DNA of 8,731 nt. Source: Chloroflexota bacterium. Lineage in GTDB: Bacteria; Chloroflexota; Anaerolineae; JAADDB01. The translations under genes and the position numbers were made by a program. The notes under the pieces are model-generated. The model was not told the DNA's origin. It was given only the letters and a program-made list of their open reading frames with translations, and ran no database searches. Of this stretch, positions 1 through 5,659 are shown piece after piece. The stretch's first letter is position 1. Each line of letters begins with the position of its first letter. The stretch lies in contig JAADDB010000144.1 of the NCBI GenBank assembly GCA_013154135.1, positions 1-8,731 of the forward strand, in the 5' to 3' direction.

Positions 1-1909
1 CCAGGTAGAGGTCCACGACAACGCCGTTAATGCCCGATTCCTCGGGGTCCTGGATGCCATCGGCATCCTCATCCCGCCAGACATAATCCCCCAAGGAATA
101 GCGCGGGGCCTGGATGCACACCGGATGGTCCTCCACCTCGCCATCACTGGCCGGCCCGCCGGTGCAGCCGGTGGAGAAGCGGATCTGGAAATTGTCCACC
201 CAAAACACATCATCCCCGTTATTCCAATCACCACCGTCATTGACGAAGCGAAGCGTCGTGTTGGCCGACATGAAGGGCGAAATGTCCAAATCCACCTGGC
301 CCGTGTGATTGCCCGAGCCAAAGGTGAGAAGGCGGGTGAATGTGGTCCCATCCGCGGAGATGTAGAGGGAGATGCTCTCTTCCAGACTCTCGGTGGCCCA
401 ATCAAAGGAGAGGTGGGCCTCTGACACATCGGACAAGTCTGCGCTTCGTTGGATGCCACTGTTGGCGGGCAGTTGGACGAACTGCAGCTTCCCGTCCGCG
501 ATGTGCACAGAGCCATTGCTGGGATCACCGTCATCGTTCAACTCAGACCAGGGGGTAGAAGACCAATCGCGAGTGCCATCGCTGTTATTGTACGCGGCGG
601 TGGAGAATTCATCCCGATACGTGCCGTCATTCCCCGAGCAAAGGGAATCCGTGGTCAGACGGAGCCGGGCGAACGTGTTCCCCGCGCTGCCTGCCGGGAC
701 CGTCCCGAAATCCAGGGTCACCGTGCCCGAGGTCCCTTGGGGAACGGCCACAGAGGTGGATTCCCCACTGTCCTCAAAATCCCCGTCCTTGTTGAAATCC
801 ACCCACCCATACAGCGTCGCGTCCTCCCCGAGGCTGTTGTGCACGGGGATGGCAACCAGCCCTTGTGTTCCCTCAACCAAGCTGAGGCAGCCTGTGAGCC
901 CGTCCTCGTCATCGTTGCCATCTGTGTCATCGCCGTCCGCGTTGGTGGTGGGTTGACCATCCGCGTCCTCGTCCACGAGGGAGCCGATAACCAGACTGTC
1001 GTTCACCGCGTGACGCGGGCCGTCATCCGCCTTGGTAGTCCCATAAGAAGCGGGCGCATCGCCCCAATCGTACTGGGTGCAGGAAACGGCCCAGATGTCG
1101 TTGTCCGTGACCACGGGGAGGCCGGTGCCGTCCCGCGGGTGGAGAGGATGTCCTTCGGCCGTAGCCATGTTGACCAAAAGGGGGCAATCGGATGAACTCG
1201 CGTCGTACGTGCGGTCGAACTCGTACACCTCTCCCGGGTAGACCACGCTCCACCAGATCTGGTGATCGCCGCTGGGCTCGATGAGGGGGTCGTACACGCT
1301 CACACCCCCGTGCAGGACCACGTCCCCGCAGTTCTCCACCCGGAAGTGGTAGGTTATCGTCTCCCCGTTCGGGTCCATGAACTCGGGTCCCGTCTTTTCC
1401 AAGCTCACACACGCGCGGAAGAACCCGAAATCCACGTTTTCCTTGACCTCGCCTATATCTAAGAAAACAAAGGTATCATACGTGTATTCATCCCCGTCGC
1501 TGTCCTTTGTATCATCCGTGCCCTCATCCTGGAGCGTCGCGTGCCAATCCACCGCGCTATCCGTCTCATCCAGCGCGCCACCGGCTTGGAAGTTGCTGTC
1601 CGCGATTTTCACCCGGTAGAAGCCGCTGGTGAGCCCGGTAAAGGAGTAGGCTCCAGTGCTGTCGGTGGTGGTCGTGGCAACAAGGGCATCCGCGTCGTCG
1701 TAGAGTTCGACGACCACATTCGCTAACCCGGGCTCATCCGGATCCTGGATGCCGTCCACTTTGTGCGTGTCGGAATGGTACAGATCGTGCCAGACCCGTC
1801 CGGAAATGCTGCTCAACGGTTCTGCATGGGCTATCGGACGTGAGAAGATCCAGGCCCACAACAGGCCCACGATGAGGAGACCGAAGAGTCCGAATTTTCT
1901 CCCTTTCAT
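1..1909 (-). CDS. Secreted Sdr-like multidomain surface protein, N-terminal 636 residues (partial)
   Basis: An uninterrupted minus-strand frame runs from ATG at 1909 to the window edge, so the C-terminus is missing. The start is preceded by GAGGTGGAGAG, a good ribosome site. Residues 1-29 form a signal peptide (basic MKGRK, hydrophobic core, AHA cleavage site). Residues 33-163 are an SdrD B/Cna-B-like domain with SGRVWHD, VDGIQDPDEPG, TDSTGAYSFTGL and NVDFGFF. Residues 167-277 look like a DUF11-type domain (VSLEKTGP, TYHFRVENCGD). From 281 a GEVED-type domain begins (DWGDAPASYG, GWVDFNKDGDFEDSGE); its closing DGEVEDHP signature comes only at 589-596, after a beta-rich insert at about 424-580. 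Residues 605-636 start a second B-like domain (LGDYVWRDEDADGIQDPEESGINGVVV). The many Asp/Asn runs suggest calcium binding. Likely a cell-surface or adhesive protein; its ligand is unknown. A sortase lies across the divergent promoter, so wall anchoring is plausible, but any sorting motif would be outside the window. Confidence 0.9.
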   Translation of the reverse strand, partial: MKGRKFGLFGLLIVGLLWAWIFSRPIAHAEPLSSISGRVWHDLYHSDTHKVDGIQDPDEPGLANVVVELYDDADALVATTTTDSTGAYSFTGLTSGFYRVKIADSNFQAGGALDETDSAVDWHATLQDEGTDDTKDSDGDEYTYDTFVFLDIGEVKENVDFGFFRACVSLEKTGPEFMDPNGETITYHFRVENCGDVVLHGGVSVYDPLIEPSGDHQIWWSVVYPGEVYEFDRTYDASSSDCPLLVNMATAEGHPLHPRDGTGLPVVTDNDIWAVSCTQYDWGDAPASYGTTKADDGPRHAVNDSLVIGSLVDEDADGQPTTNADGDDTDGNDDEDGLTGCLSLVEGTQGLVAIPVHNSLGEDATLYGWVDFNKDGDFEDSGESTSVAVPQGTSGTVTLDFGTVPAGSAGNTFARLRLTTDSLCSGNDGTYRDEFSTAAYNNSDGTRDWSSTPWSELNDDGDPSNGSVHIADGKLQFVQLPANSGIQRSADLSDVSEAHLSFDWATESLEESISLYISADGTTFTRLLTFGSGNHTGQVDLDISPFMSANTTLRFVNDGGDWNNGDDVFWVDNFQIRFSTGCTGGPASDGEVEDHPVCIQAPRYSLGDYVWRDEDADGIQDPEESGINGVVVDLYL

Positions 1910-1930
1910 CTCTCCACCTCGCCGCAAGAG

Positions 1931-2014
1931 ATCAACATGGTTGGTTGATTACCAAAATTATGGATCATTTATGGGGGACATGTATCATATATCTTTGATA
2001 TCTACCTGTTGATA
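1931..2014. promoter_or_regulatory. AT-rich divergent control region with repeated GTTGAT motifs
   Basis: ATCAAC (1931-1936) and GTTGAT (1944-1949) form a perfect 6-bp inverted repeat with a 7-bp spacer. GTTGAT recurs at 2008-2013. TTGATA occurs at 1995-2000 and again at 2009-2014, a 14-bp offset. The region lies in the presumed 5' leader of the minus-strand surface-protein gene and upstream of the plus-strand reductase-sortase pair. It could hold operator sites for divergent control, but no regulator is encoded in the window and AT-rich DNA produces such matches easily. Confidence 0.25.
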
Positions 2015-2018
2015 TTCC

Positions 2019-2024
2019 ATTATA
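2019..2024 (-). promoter_or_regulatory. Candidate -10 box for the secreted surface protein
   Basis: Read on the minus strand this is a perfect TATAAT preceded by TAG, about 110 bases upstream of the surface-protein ATG at 1909, in a distinctly AT-rich stretch of an otherwise GC-rich window. No good -35 is visible: at 17-bp spacing the sequence is GGTTCG. It would give a 5' leader of roughly 100 nt. Assignment rests on the -10 match and position only. Confidence 0.35.
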
Positions 2025-2058
2025 CTACATATTCTTCCCTCCGAACCTGACAGTTTCC

Positions 2059-2086
2059 TTGCAAATTTCCACCTTCAAGGCATAAT
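2059..2086 (+). promoter_or_regulatory. Candidate sigma-70-type promoter for the reductase-sortase pair
   Basis: TTGCAA (2059-2064) and CATAAT (2081-2086) are separated by 16 bp, matching the TTGACA/TATAAT consensus at 4/6 and 5/6. Transcription would start near 2093-2094. That coincides with an in-frame ATG at 2094, so a leaderless transcript with a 32-residue N-terminal extension is possible. The alternative is a leader of about 97 nt before the ATG at 2190. Confidence 0.4.
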
Positions 2087-2189
2087 AAGTGAAATGACGG
2101 ATGACCACCGACGAACGGTCCTTTCCGCCCCGAATGTAACCGGGGGGCTACCAAGTTTTGTCCGTCCATCCGTATCTACGGTCTATGCC

Positions 2190-3410
2190 ATGGTCCATCA
2201 TTCAGATGTGGTGATTGTGGGGGCCGGGCCCGCAGGGAGTGTGCTCGCTTTCCTCCTGGCACAAAAGGGTTGGGAGGTCACCCTCCTCGACCGGGCCCGC
2301 TTCCCCCGCGAGAAAACATGCGGAGATGGTCTAACACCCCGCGCGGTGGCAACGCTACAGCGCTTGGGCCTGTATGAGGATGTCGCCCAACGTGCGTTTC
2401 CTGTCCGTGCCGCGCGGCTGTACGCGGCCCCTCACGCGGACATCACCCTGCCCTTCCATCCCTTTGTCCACCCCCTGCCACCCGAGGGCCTGATCCTGCC
2501 CCGCAAGGAGCTGGACGACTTGCTCCGGCGCCGCGCGGAAGAAGCCGGGGCCCATTTCGTCCCCCAGGCCCGGATCACTCACTTCCTCCCCGGGCAGGGG
2601 AATGGGACGATAGCGGGAGTTGCGGGCACGACGAACGGCCACCCCAAGGAGTGGCCCGCCCGCCTCACCGTCATGGCCACCGGCGCGTCCATCGGACTCC
2701 ACAAGGCCATGGGCATCCTCCAGCATCCGCCCCACGATGTGCGGGCCGCCCGCGGGTACTGGCGAGGCGTCCAGGGCCTGGAGCCCCGGTTCGAGTTCTT
2801 CTTCACCCCGGAGCTGGCCCCTGGCTACGGGTGGATTTTCCCTGTGGGGGAGGATGTGGCCAATGTGGGGGTGGGAGTCTACGCGGCGCCGGGCACTCCC
2901 GTCCCCTCCCCTGTCCGACGCCTGCACGCGTTCATCGCTTCCCACCCGGCCTTGCGGGACCGCTTCGCGCACGCGGAGCTCCTGGACGATGTGCGGAGTT
3001 TCCCCATCCGCACGGATTTCCCTTCCCATCGCATCTGCGGTCCAGGATGGCTAATGGTGGGGGAGGCCACGGGGTTGGTGAACCCGGTGACCGGGGAGGG
3101 CATCGACCTGGCCATGGAGAGCGCGATGCTGGCCGCGGAGGCCATCCACCGGGCCCTGGAGATGGGGGCAATCCGCGAGAAGGTGGTGTGCCGCTATGAG
3201 CGCAAGTTGCGCCGGCACTTTGGCCGCATGTTCCAAGGACTCCGTTGGCTGCGAAAACGGGTCATGCGCCCCCGCGCGGTGCGGATTCTGATCCAACGCG
3301 CGGCCCGCCATCCGGGCATGGCCGAACGCATTATGGGGATTACCCTGGGCACTCGTTCTCCCTTTACCGCGTTCCTCCCCAGCACGTGGTGGTGGATCCT
3401 CAGGGGGTGA
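2190..3410 (+). CDS. Geranylgeranyl reductase family FAD-dependent oxidoreductase
   Basis: Predicted flavoprotein of the p-hydroxybenzoate hydroxylase fold, geranylgeranyl reductase (GGR) branch, whose members reduce isoprenoid double bonds in chlorophyll, archaeal lipids or menaquinone side chains. From ATG 2190 it is 406 residues. The dinucleotide-binding motif GAGPAG is at 11-16 with acidic D34 ending the second strand. KTCGDGLTPRA is at 42-52, the GGR-like GYGWIFPV...NVGVGV at 212-230, and the second FAD motif GEATGLVNPVTGEGI at 292-306. Here Glu replaces the usual Asp of GDA. The C-terminal part is rich in Arg/Lys and ends in TWWWILRG, possibly a membrane-contacting tail. An in-frame ATG at 2094 would add 32 residues that do not look like the family; 2190 fits family length, though neither start has a strong ribosome site. 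The substrate cannot be told from sequence; menaquinone or another polyprenyl lipid is an inference. The sortase gene follows after 5 bases. Confidence 0.85.
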   Translation: MVHHSDVVIVGAGPAGSVLAFLLAQKGWEVTLLDRARFPREKTCGDGLTPRAVATLQRLGLYEDVAQRAFPVRAARLYAAPHADITLPFHPFVHPLPPEGLILPRKELDDLLRRRAEEAGAHFVPQARITHFLPGQGNGTIAGVAGTTNGHPKEWPARLTVMATGASIGLHKAMGILQHPPHDVRAARGYWRGVQGLEPRFEFFFTPELAPGYGWIFPVGEDVANVGVGVYAAPGTPVPSPVRRLHAFIASHPALRDRFAHAELLDDVRSFPIRTDFPSHRICGPGWLMVGEATGLVNPVTGEGIDLAMESAMLAAEAIHRALEMGAIREKVVCRYERKLRRHFGRMFQGLRWLRKRVMRPRAVRILIQRAARHPGMAERIMGITLGTRSPFTAFLPSTWWWILRG

Positions 3411-3415
3411 CGCGT

Positions 3416-4201
3416 ATGCGAGGACAACGTGGGTTCTGGCTGAGTATTCTGGGGGTGCTACTCTTCCTGGTCGGGTTGGGTGGCGCGGGGTACAGGTACT
3501 ATCAGACGGCCCGTCTGGAGGCGAAGGTGAGGACGCAAGTGGCCGCGGTCGCCACCACGAGGACACGCGCTCGGCCGTCTCCCACACGGCCCCCGACCCC
3601 CACCCGGCATCCCACGCGTCCCGAGGAAACACCCTCCCCCCGTCCCCGCCCCACGTCCACGGGCACGCCCACTTTTACCCCGACTCCCACGCCAAAACCC
3701 GCACCCCCGGTGCGCCTGATCATCCCGGTCCTGGACATCGATGTGCCTGTGGTGCCTGTGGAGGACACGCTGACCGTCCAGGAGGGACGGTGGTCCCGGG
3801 TGTGGGGAACCGCGGATTATGCCGCGGGGTATCATGTGAACGGTGCATTTCCGGGCCGGCCGGGAAATGTGATCATCAGTGGGCACAACAACATCAAGGG
3901 GGAAGTCTTCCGAGCCCTCTCCGTATTGGGCAACCCGGATGTCCCCTTTCCCCGGGGAGCGGCCGTGTATCTGGTGGACGCGAACGGCCGGGTGTTCCTC
4001 TATGAGCTCACGCAGTTGGTCAAGGTGGATACACGCGCCCACGCGGAGGAGGGGATACGCTGGTTGTACGCGACGCGGGACCCGGTGCTAACGTTGGTCA
4101 CTTGCTGGCCGCTGAACAACAACACCCATCGCATCATCGTGCGGGCCCGGTTCGTGCGCGAAGTGGACCCGTCGGTCCTGCCGCGCAAGAGTCAAGAGTA
4201 A
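3416..4201 (+). CDS. Membrane-anchored sortase (TLXTC-type cysteine transpeptidase)
   Basis: Sortases cut a C-terminal sorting motif of secreted proteins and join the product to a cell-surface nucleophile. The 261-residue protein has a basic N-terminus, one membrane segment (about 7-26), a low-complexity Pro/Thr/Arg linker (about 48-97), then the sortase domain (about 98-250). Catalytic residues are all visible: His157 in ISGHNN, Cys230 in TLVTC and Arg239 in THRIIVRA. The N-terminal membrane segment implies an extracytoplasmic active site. The start at 3416 is chosen over an upstream in-frame ATG at 3245 because the latter lies deep in the reductase gene, while GGGGG at 3403-3407 gives a ribosome site about 8 bases before 3416. 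The preceding stop codon is 5 bases away, so co-translation with the reductase is likely. The divergent Sdr-like protein is a plausible substrate. The last codons and the stop lie in a 7-bp repeat array. The sortase class is not resolved. Confidence 0.93.
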   Translation: MRGQRGFWLSILGVLLFLVGLGGAGYRYYQTARLEAKVRTQVAAVATTRTRARPSPTRPPTPTRHPTRPEETPSPRPRPTSTGTPTFTPTPTPKPAPPVRLIIPVLDIDVPVVPVEDTLTVQEGRWSRVWGTADYAAGYHVNGAFPGRPGNVIISGHNNIKGEVFRALSVLGNPDVPFPRGAAVYLVDANGRVFLYELTQLVKVDTRAHAEEGIRWLYATRDPVLTLVTCWPLNNNTHRIIVRARFVREVDPSVLPRKSQE

Positions 4202-4230
4202 GGAGTAACGATTGACGATTAACGATTAAG
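4189..4230 (+). repeat. Heptamer tandem array overlapping the sortase stop codon
   Basis: Six consecutive 7-bp units are visible: GAGTCAA, GAGTAAG, GAGTAAC, GATTGAC, GATTAAC, GATTAAG. The array begins inside the sortase gene and supplies its last codons (S, Q, E) and its TAA. Because 7 is not a multiple of 3, it places TAA/TGA in all three plus-strand frames (4199, 4206 and 4213). Related units recur at 4274-4297 and, inverted, at 4511-4538. Confidence 0.8.
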
Positions 4231-4273
4231 TGGGGTTGGGTGAAGGGCGAGGTCGGCCGGGATAGGTGAGGTC

Positions 4274-4297
4274 TAACGCATAACGAGTAACGAGTAA
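4274..4297 (+). repeat. Second heptamer array (TAACGAG units)
   Basis: Units TAACGCA, TAACGAG, TAACGAG followed by TAA. Bases 4281-4297 (TAACGAGTAACGAGTAA) are a perfect 17-bp inverted match to 4519-4535, so the roughly 255-bp segment between 4281 and 4535 is bounded by inverted repeats. Confidence 0.75.
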
Positions 4298-4360
4298 AAG
4301 GGGCGGGAAACCACCATAGGCCGGCTGTGGCGATTCCTGGCCGGTCATGTACCCTATCAG

Positions 4361-4379
4361 AGCCCCCGAAGGGGGCTTT
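4361..4379 (+). terminator. Terminator-like hairpin downstream of the sortase gene
   Basis: AGCCCCC, loop GAA, then GGGGGCT followed by TT: a 7-bp perfect stem with a short T run. It lies about 160 bases after the sortase stop, so it is a reasonable intrinsic terminator for the reductase-sortase transcript. The T run is short, and the hairpin sits in a repeat-rich stretch, so it could instead be a repeat element. Confidence 0.45.
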
Positions 4380-4389
4380 CCCAAATTTA

Positions 4390-4411
4390 GCCCGGGGGTT
4401 CAGCCCCGGGC
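4390..4411. repeat. GC-rich hairpin repeat
   Basis: GCCCGGGG and CCCCGGGC form a perfect 8-bp stem around a 6-base loop (GTTCAG). There is no T run after it, so it is not an obvious terminator. It is of the REP-like palindromic type and directly precedes repeat copy A. Confidence 0.5.
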
Positions 4412-4418
4412 GAGCGGG

Positions 4419-4499
4419 CATGACCACACATCGCCGTTCAGGAACAGTAGGGCACACGACCGTGCGCCTGTCTAGTACGGGGCGACGAAGGAGAAATCC
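4419..4499 (+). repeat. Dispersed intergenic repeat, copy A
   Basis: About 80 bp, from CATGACCACACATCGCCGTT through TACGGGGCGACGAAGGA. Its first half matches copy B (4603-4656) in direct orientation: CATGACC-CACATCGCCGT, then a GAAC...TAGG segment, then CGTGCGCC. The whole length matches copy C (8361-8442) on the opposite strand, including GGGGCGACGAAGGA. No open frame of interest lies in it. Confidence 0.7.
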
Positions 4500-4510
4500 G
4501 GCCTATCCCT

Positions 4511-4538
4511 CTTAATCGTTACTCGTTACTCGTTAATC
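4511..4538 (-). repeat. Third heptamer array, inverted
   Basis: On the plus strand the units read CTTAATC, GTTACTC, GTTACTC, GTTAATC; on the minus strand they become GATTAAC/GAGTAAC units like the first two arrays. Bases 4519-4535 are the perfect inverted partner of 4281-4297. Its stop-rich strand is the minus strand. Confidence 0.75.
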
Positions 4539-4602
4539 CACGACCCGTCCGCCGCCAAGGCACTACCGAGTTTCGTCCGTCAACCGGGCACGGGTAGGTG
4601 GA

Positions 4603-4656
4603 CATGACCCCACATCGCCGTACATGAACGATAGGAGCGCACGGCCGTGCGCCCGA
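4603..4656 (+). repeat. Dispersed intergenic repeat, copy B, with 16-bp palindrome
   Basis: A direct, shorter relative of copy A lying just upstream of xerC. It contains the perfect palindrome GCGCACGGCCGTGCGC at 4637-4652; in copies A and C the same segment is degenerate. Similarity to copy A fades after about 4656, where an unrelated hairpin begins. Confidence 0.7.
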
Positions 4657-4658
4657 GC

Positions 4659-4677
4659 TTCGTCTCGAACAGACGAA
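4659..4677. other. Short hairpin upstream of xerC
   Basis: TTCGTCT, loop CGAAC, AGACGAA: a perfect 7-bp stem with a 5-base loop, ending 25 bases before the chosen xerC ATG and 1 base before an in-frame TTG at 4679. It could affect translation of xerC or be the tail of a repeat unit. No known protein-binding site is recognised. Confidence 0.4.
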
Positions 4678-4702
4678 CTTGGTGATCCCAACACCCAATA
4701 CC

Positions 4703-5644
4703 ATGAACGAACTCGCAGAGTGGTTGGACAAGTTCATCCAGTACTTGCAAGTGGAAAAACGCGCGTCTCCCTACACGGTCCGCAACTACGAACGGGAGGT
4801 GAAGGAGTTCGCCCAATTTCTGGAAGAGCAAGGGATCACCTCGTGGACTCACGTGACCCCCAAACACCTCCAAACGTGGCTGAGTGACGTGTCCCGGCAA
4901 GGCATTTCGCCCACGAGCGTCTCCCGGCGCTTGTACGAAGTGCGCGCCTTTTTCCGCTTTCTGGAACGCCGAGGGCTCTTGGAGGAGAACCCCCTCGTCG
5001 GGGTCCGAGGCCCCCAACTGCCCCACCGCCTCCCCCGCTACTTGACCGTGGATGAGATCTACGCGCTCATGCGGGCTGCCTCCGGGAGCGACCCGTACAC
5101 CCTGCGCGATCGGGCCATCCTGGAACTGCTGTACGGCTCCGGCCTCCGTCTGGGCGAATTGGCCGCGTTGGATGTGTCCGACGTGGACCTGGAACGACGG
5201 GAGATCTGGGTACGCGAGGCCAAAGGAGGACGAGAGCGCATCGCTCTCTTCGGTGGACCGGCCCAAGTGGCCCTGCGCACGTACCTGCAACAGGCCCGTC
5301 CCCAACTGCAAAACCCCGATGCCCCTTCACCGGCCCTCTTCCTGAACCGGTACGGACGCCGCCTCTCCCGGGTGAGCATCACCCGGATCGTGCAGGACTA
5401 CGCCAAACGCGCGGGCATTACCAAAAAAGTGACGCCCCACATGCTGCGCCATTCCTTTGCCACCCACCTCATGGAAGGGGGAGCGGATATCCGCATCGTC
5501 CAAGAACTGCTCGGCCATCGGAGTCCCCAAACGACGCAGATCTACACCCACGTGAGTCAACGGCATCTGAAGGAAGTGTACGACCGACTACATCCCCGAA
5601 CAAAGGGAAACCACTCCTCCCCGCCGGAGGAGTCTGAGGATTGA
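4703..5644 (+). CDS. xerC: Tyrosine recombinase XerC/XerD family
   Basis: Site-specific recombinase that breaks and rejoins DNA through a 3'-phosphotyrosine; the Xer branch resolves chromosome dimers at dif sites. The 313-residue protein has the usual Xer length, with an N-terminal SAM-like core-binding domain (about 1-90) and a catalytic domain (about 108-297). All catalytic residues are present: Arg149 (GLRLGEL), Lys174 (AKGGRER), His246 and Arg249 (TPHMLRHSFATH), His272 (LLGHRS) and Tyr281 (IYTHV). ATG 4703 gives the typical MNEL...FIQYL start; in-frame TTG 4679 and GTG 4682 lie just upstream and no strong ribosome site decides between them. The M24 peptidase gene follows after 15 bases. 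A housekeeping Xer protein is more likely than a phage or integron integrase, since no mobile genes flank it. XerC versus XerD cannot be separated from this sequence alone. Confidence 0.93.
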   Translation: MNELAEWLDKFIQYLQVEKRASPYTVRNYEREVKEFAQFLEEQGITSWTHVTPKHLQTWLSDVSRQGISPTSVSRRLYEVRAFFRFLERRGLLEENPLVGVRGPQLPHRLPRYLTVDEIYALMRAASGSDPYTLRDRAILELLYGSGLRLGELAALDVSDVDLERREIWVREAKGGRERIALFGGPAQVALRTYLQQARPQLQNPDAPSPALFLNRYGRRLSRVSITRIVQDYAKRAGITKKVTPHMLRHSFATHLMEGGADIRIVQELLGHRSPQTTQIYTHVSQRHLKEVYDRLHPRTKGNHSSPPEESED

Positions 5645-5659
5645 GGTGGAGGAAGCATC

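Noticed and set aside
449..1195. 248-residue plus-strand open frame and other plus/minus frames across 114-1726
   Set aside because: They lie opposite or out of frame with the continuous minus-strand surface-protein frame that has a signal peptide and recognisable domains; their translations show no family motif.
1749..2012. 87-residue plus-strand frame over the divergent region
   Set aside because: It starts antisense to the surface-protein N-terminus and runs through the AT-rich control region; no ribosome site and no motif.
2355..3029. Long minus-strand frame opposite the reductase
   Set aside because: High GC third positions of the real gene keep the opposite strand open; the translation is Arg/Gly-rich without motifs.
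3245..3415. 57-residue N-terminal extension of the sortase frame
   Set aside because: It overlaps the conserved reductase C-terminus in another frame; the ATG at 3416 has a ribosome site and begins just before the membrane segment.
4189..4656. CRISPR array
   Set aside because: Units are 7 bp without spacers, and the longer repeats are few, degenerate and irregularly spaced; no cas gene is present.
4659..4677. dif site next to xerC
   Set aside because: The hairpin does not have the two 11-bp arms and 6-bp centre expected for a dif-type site.
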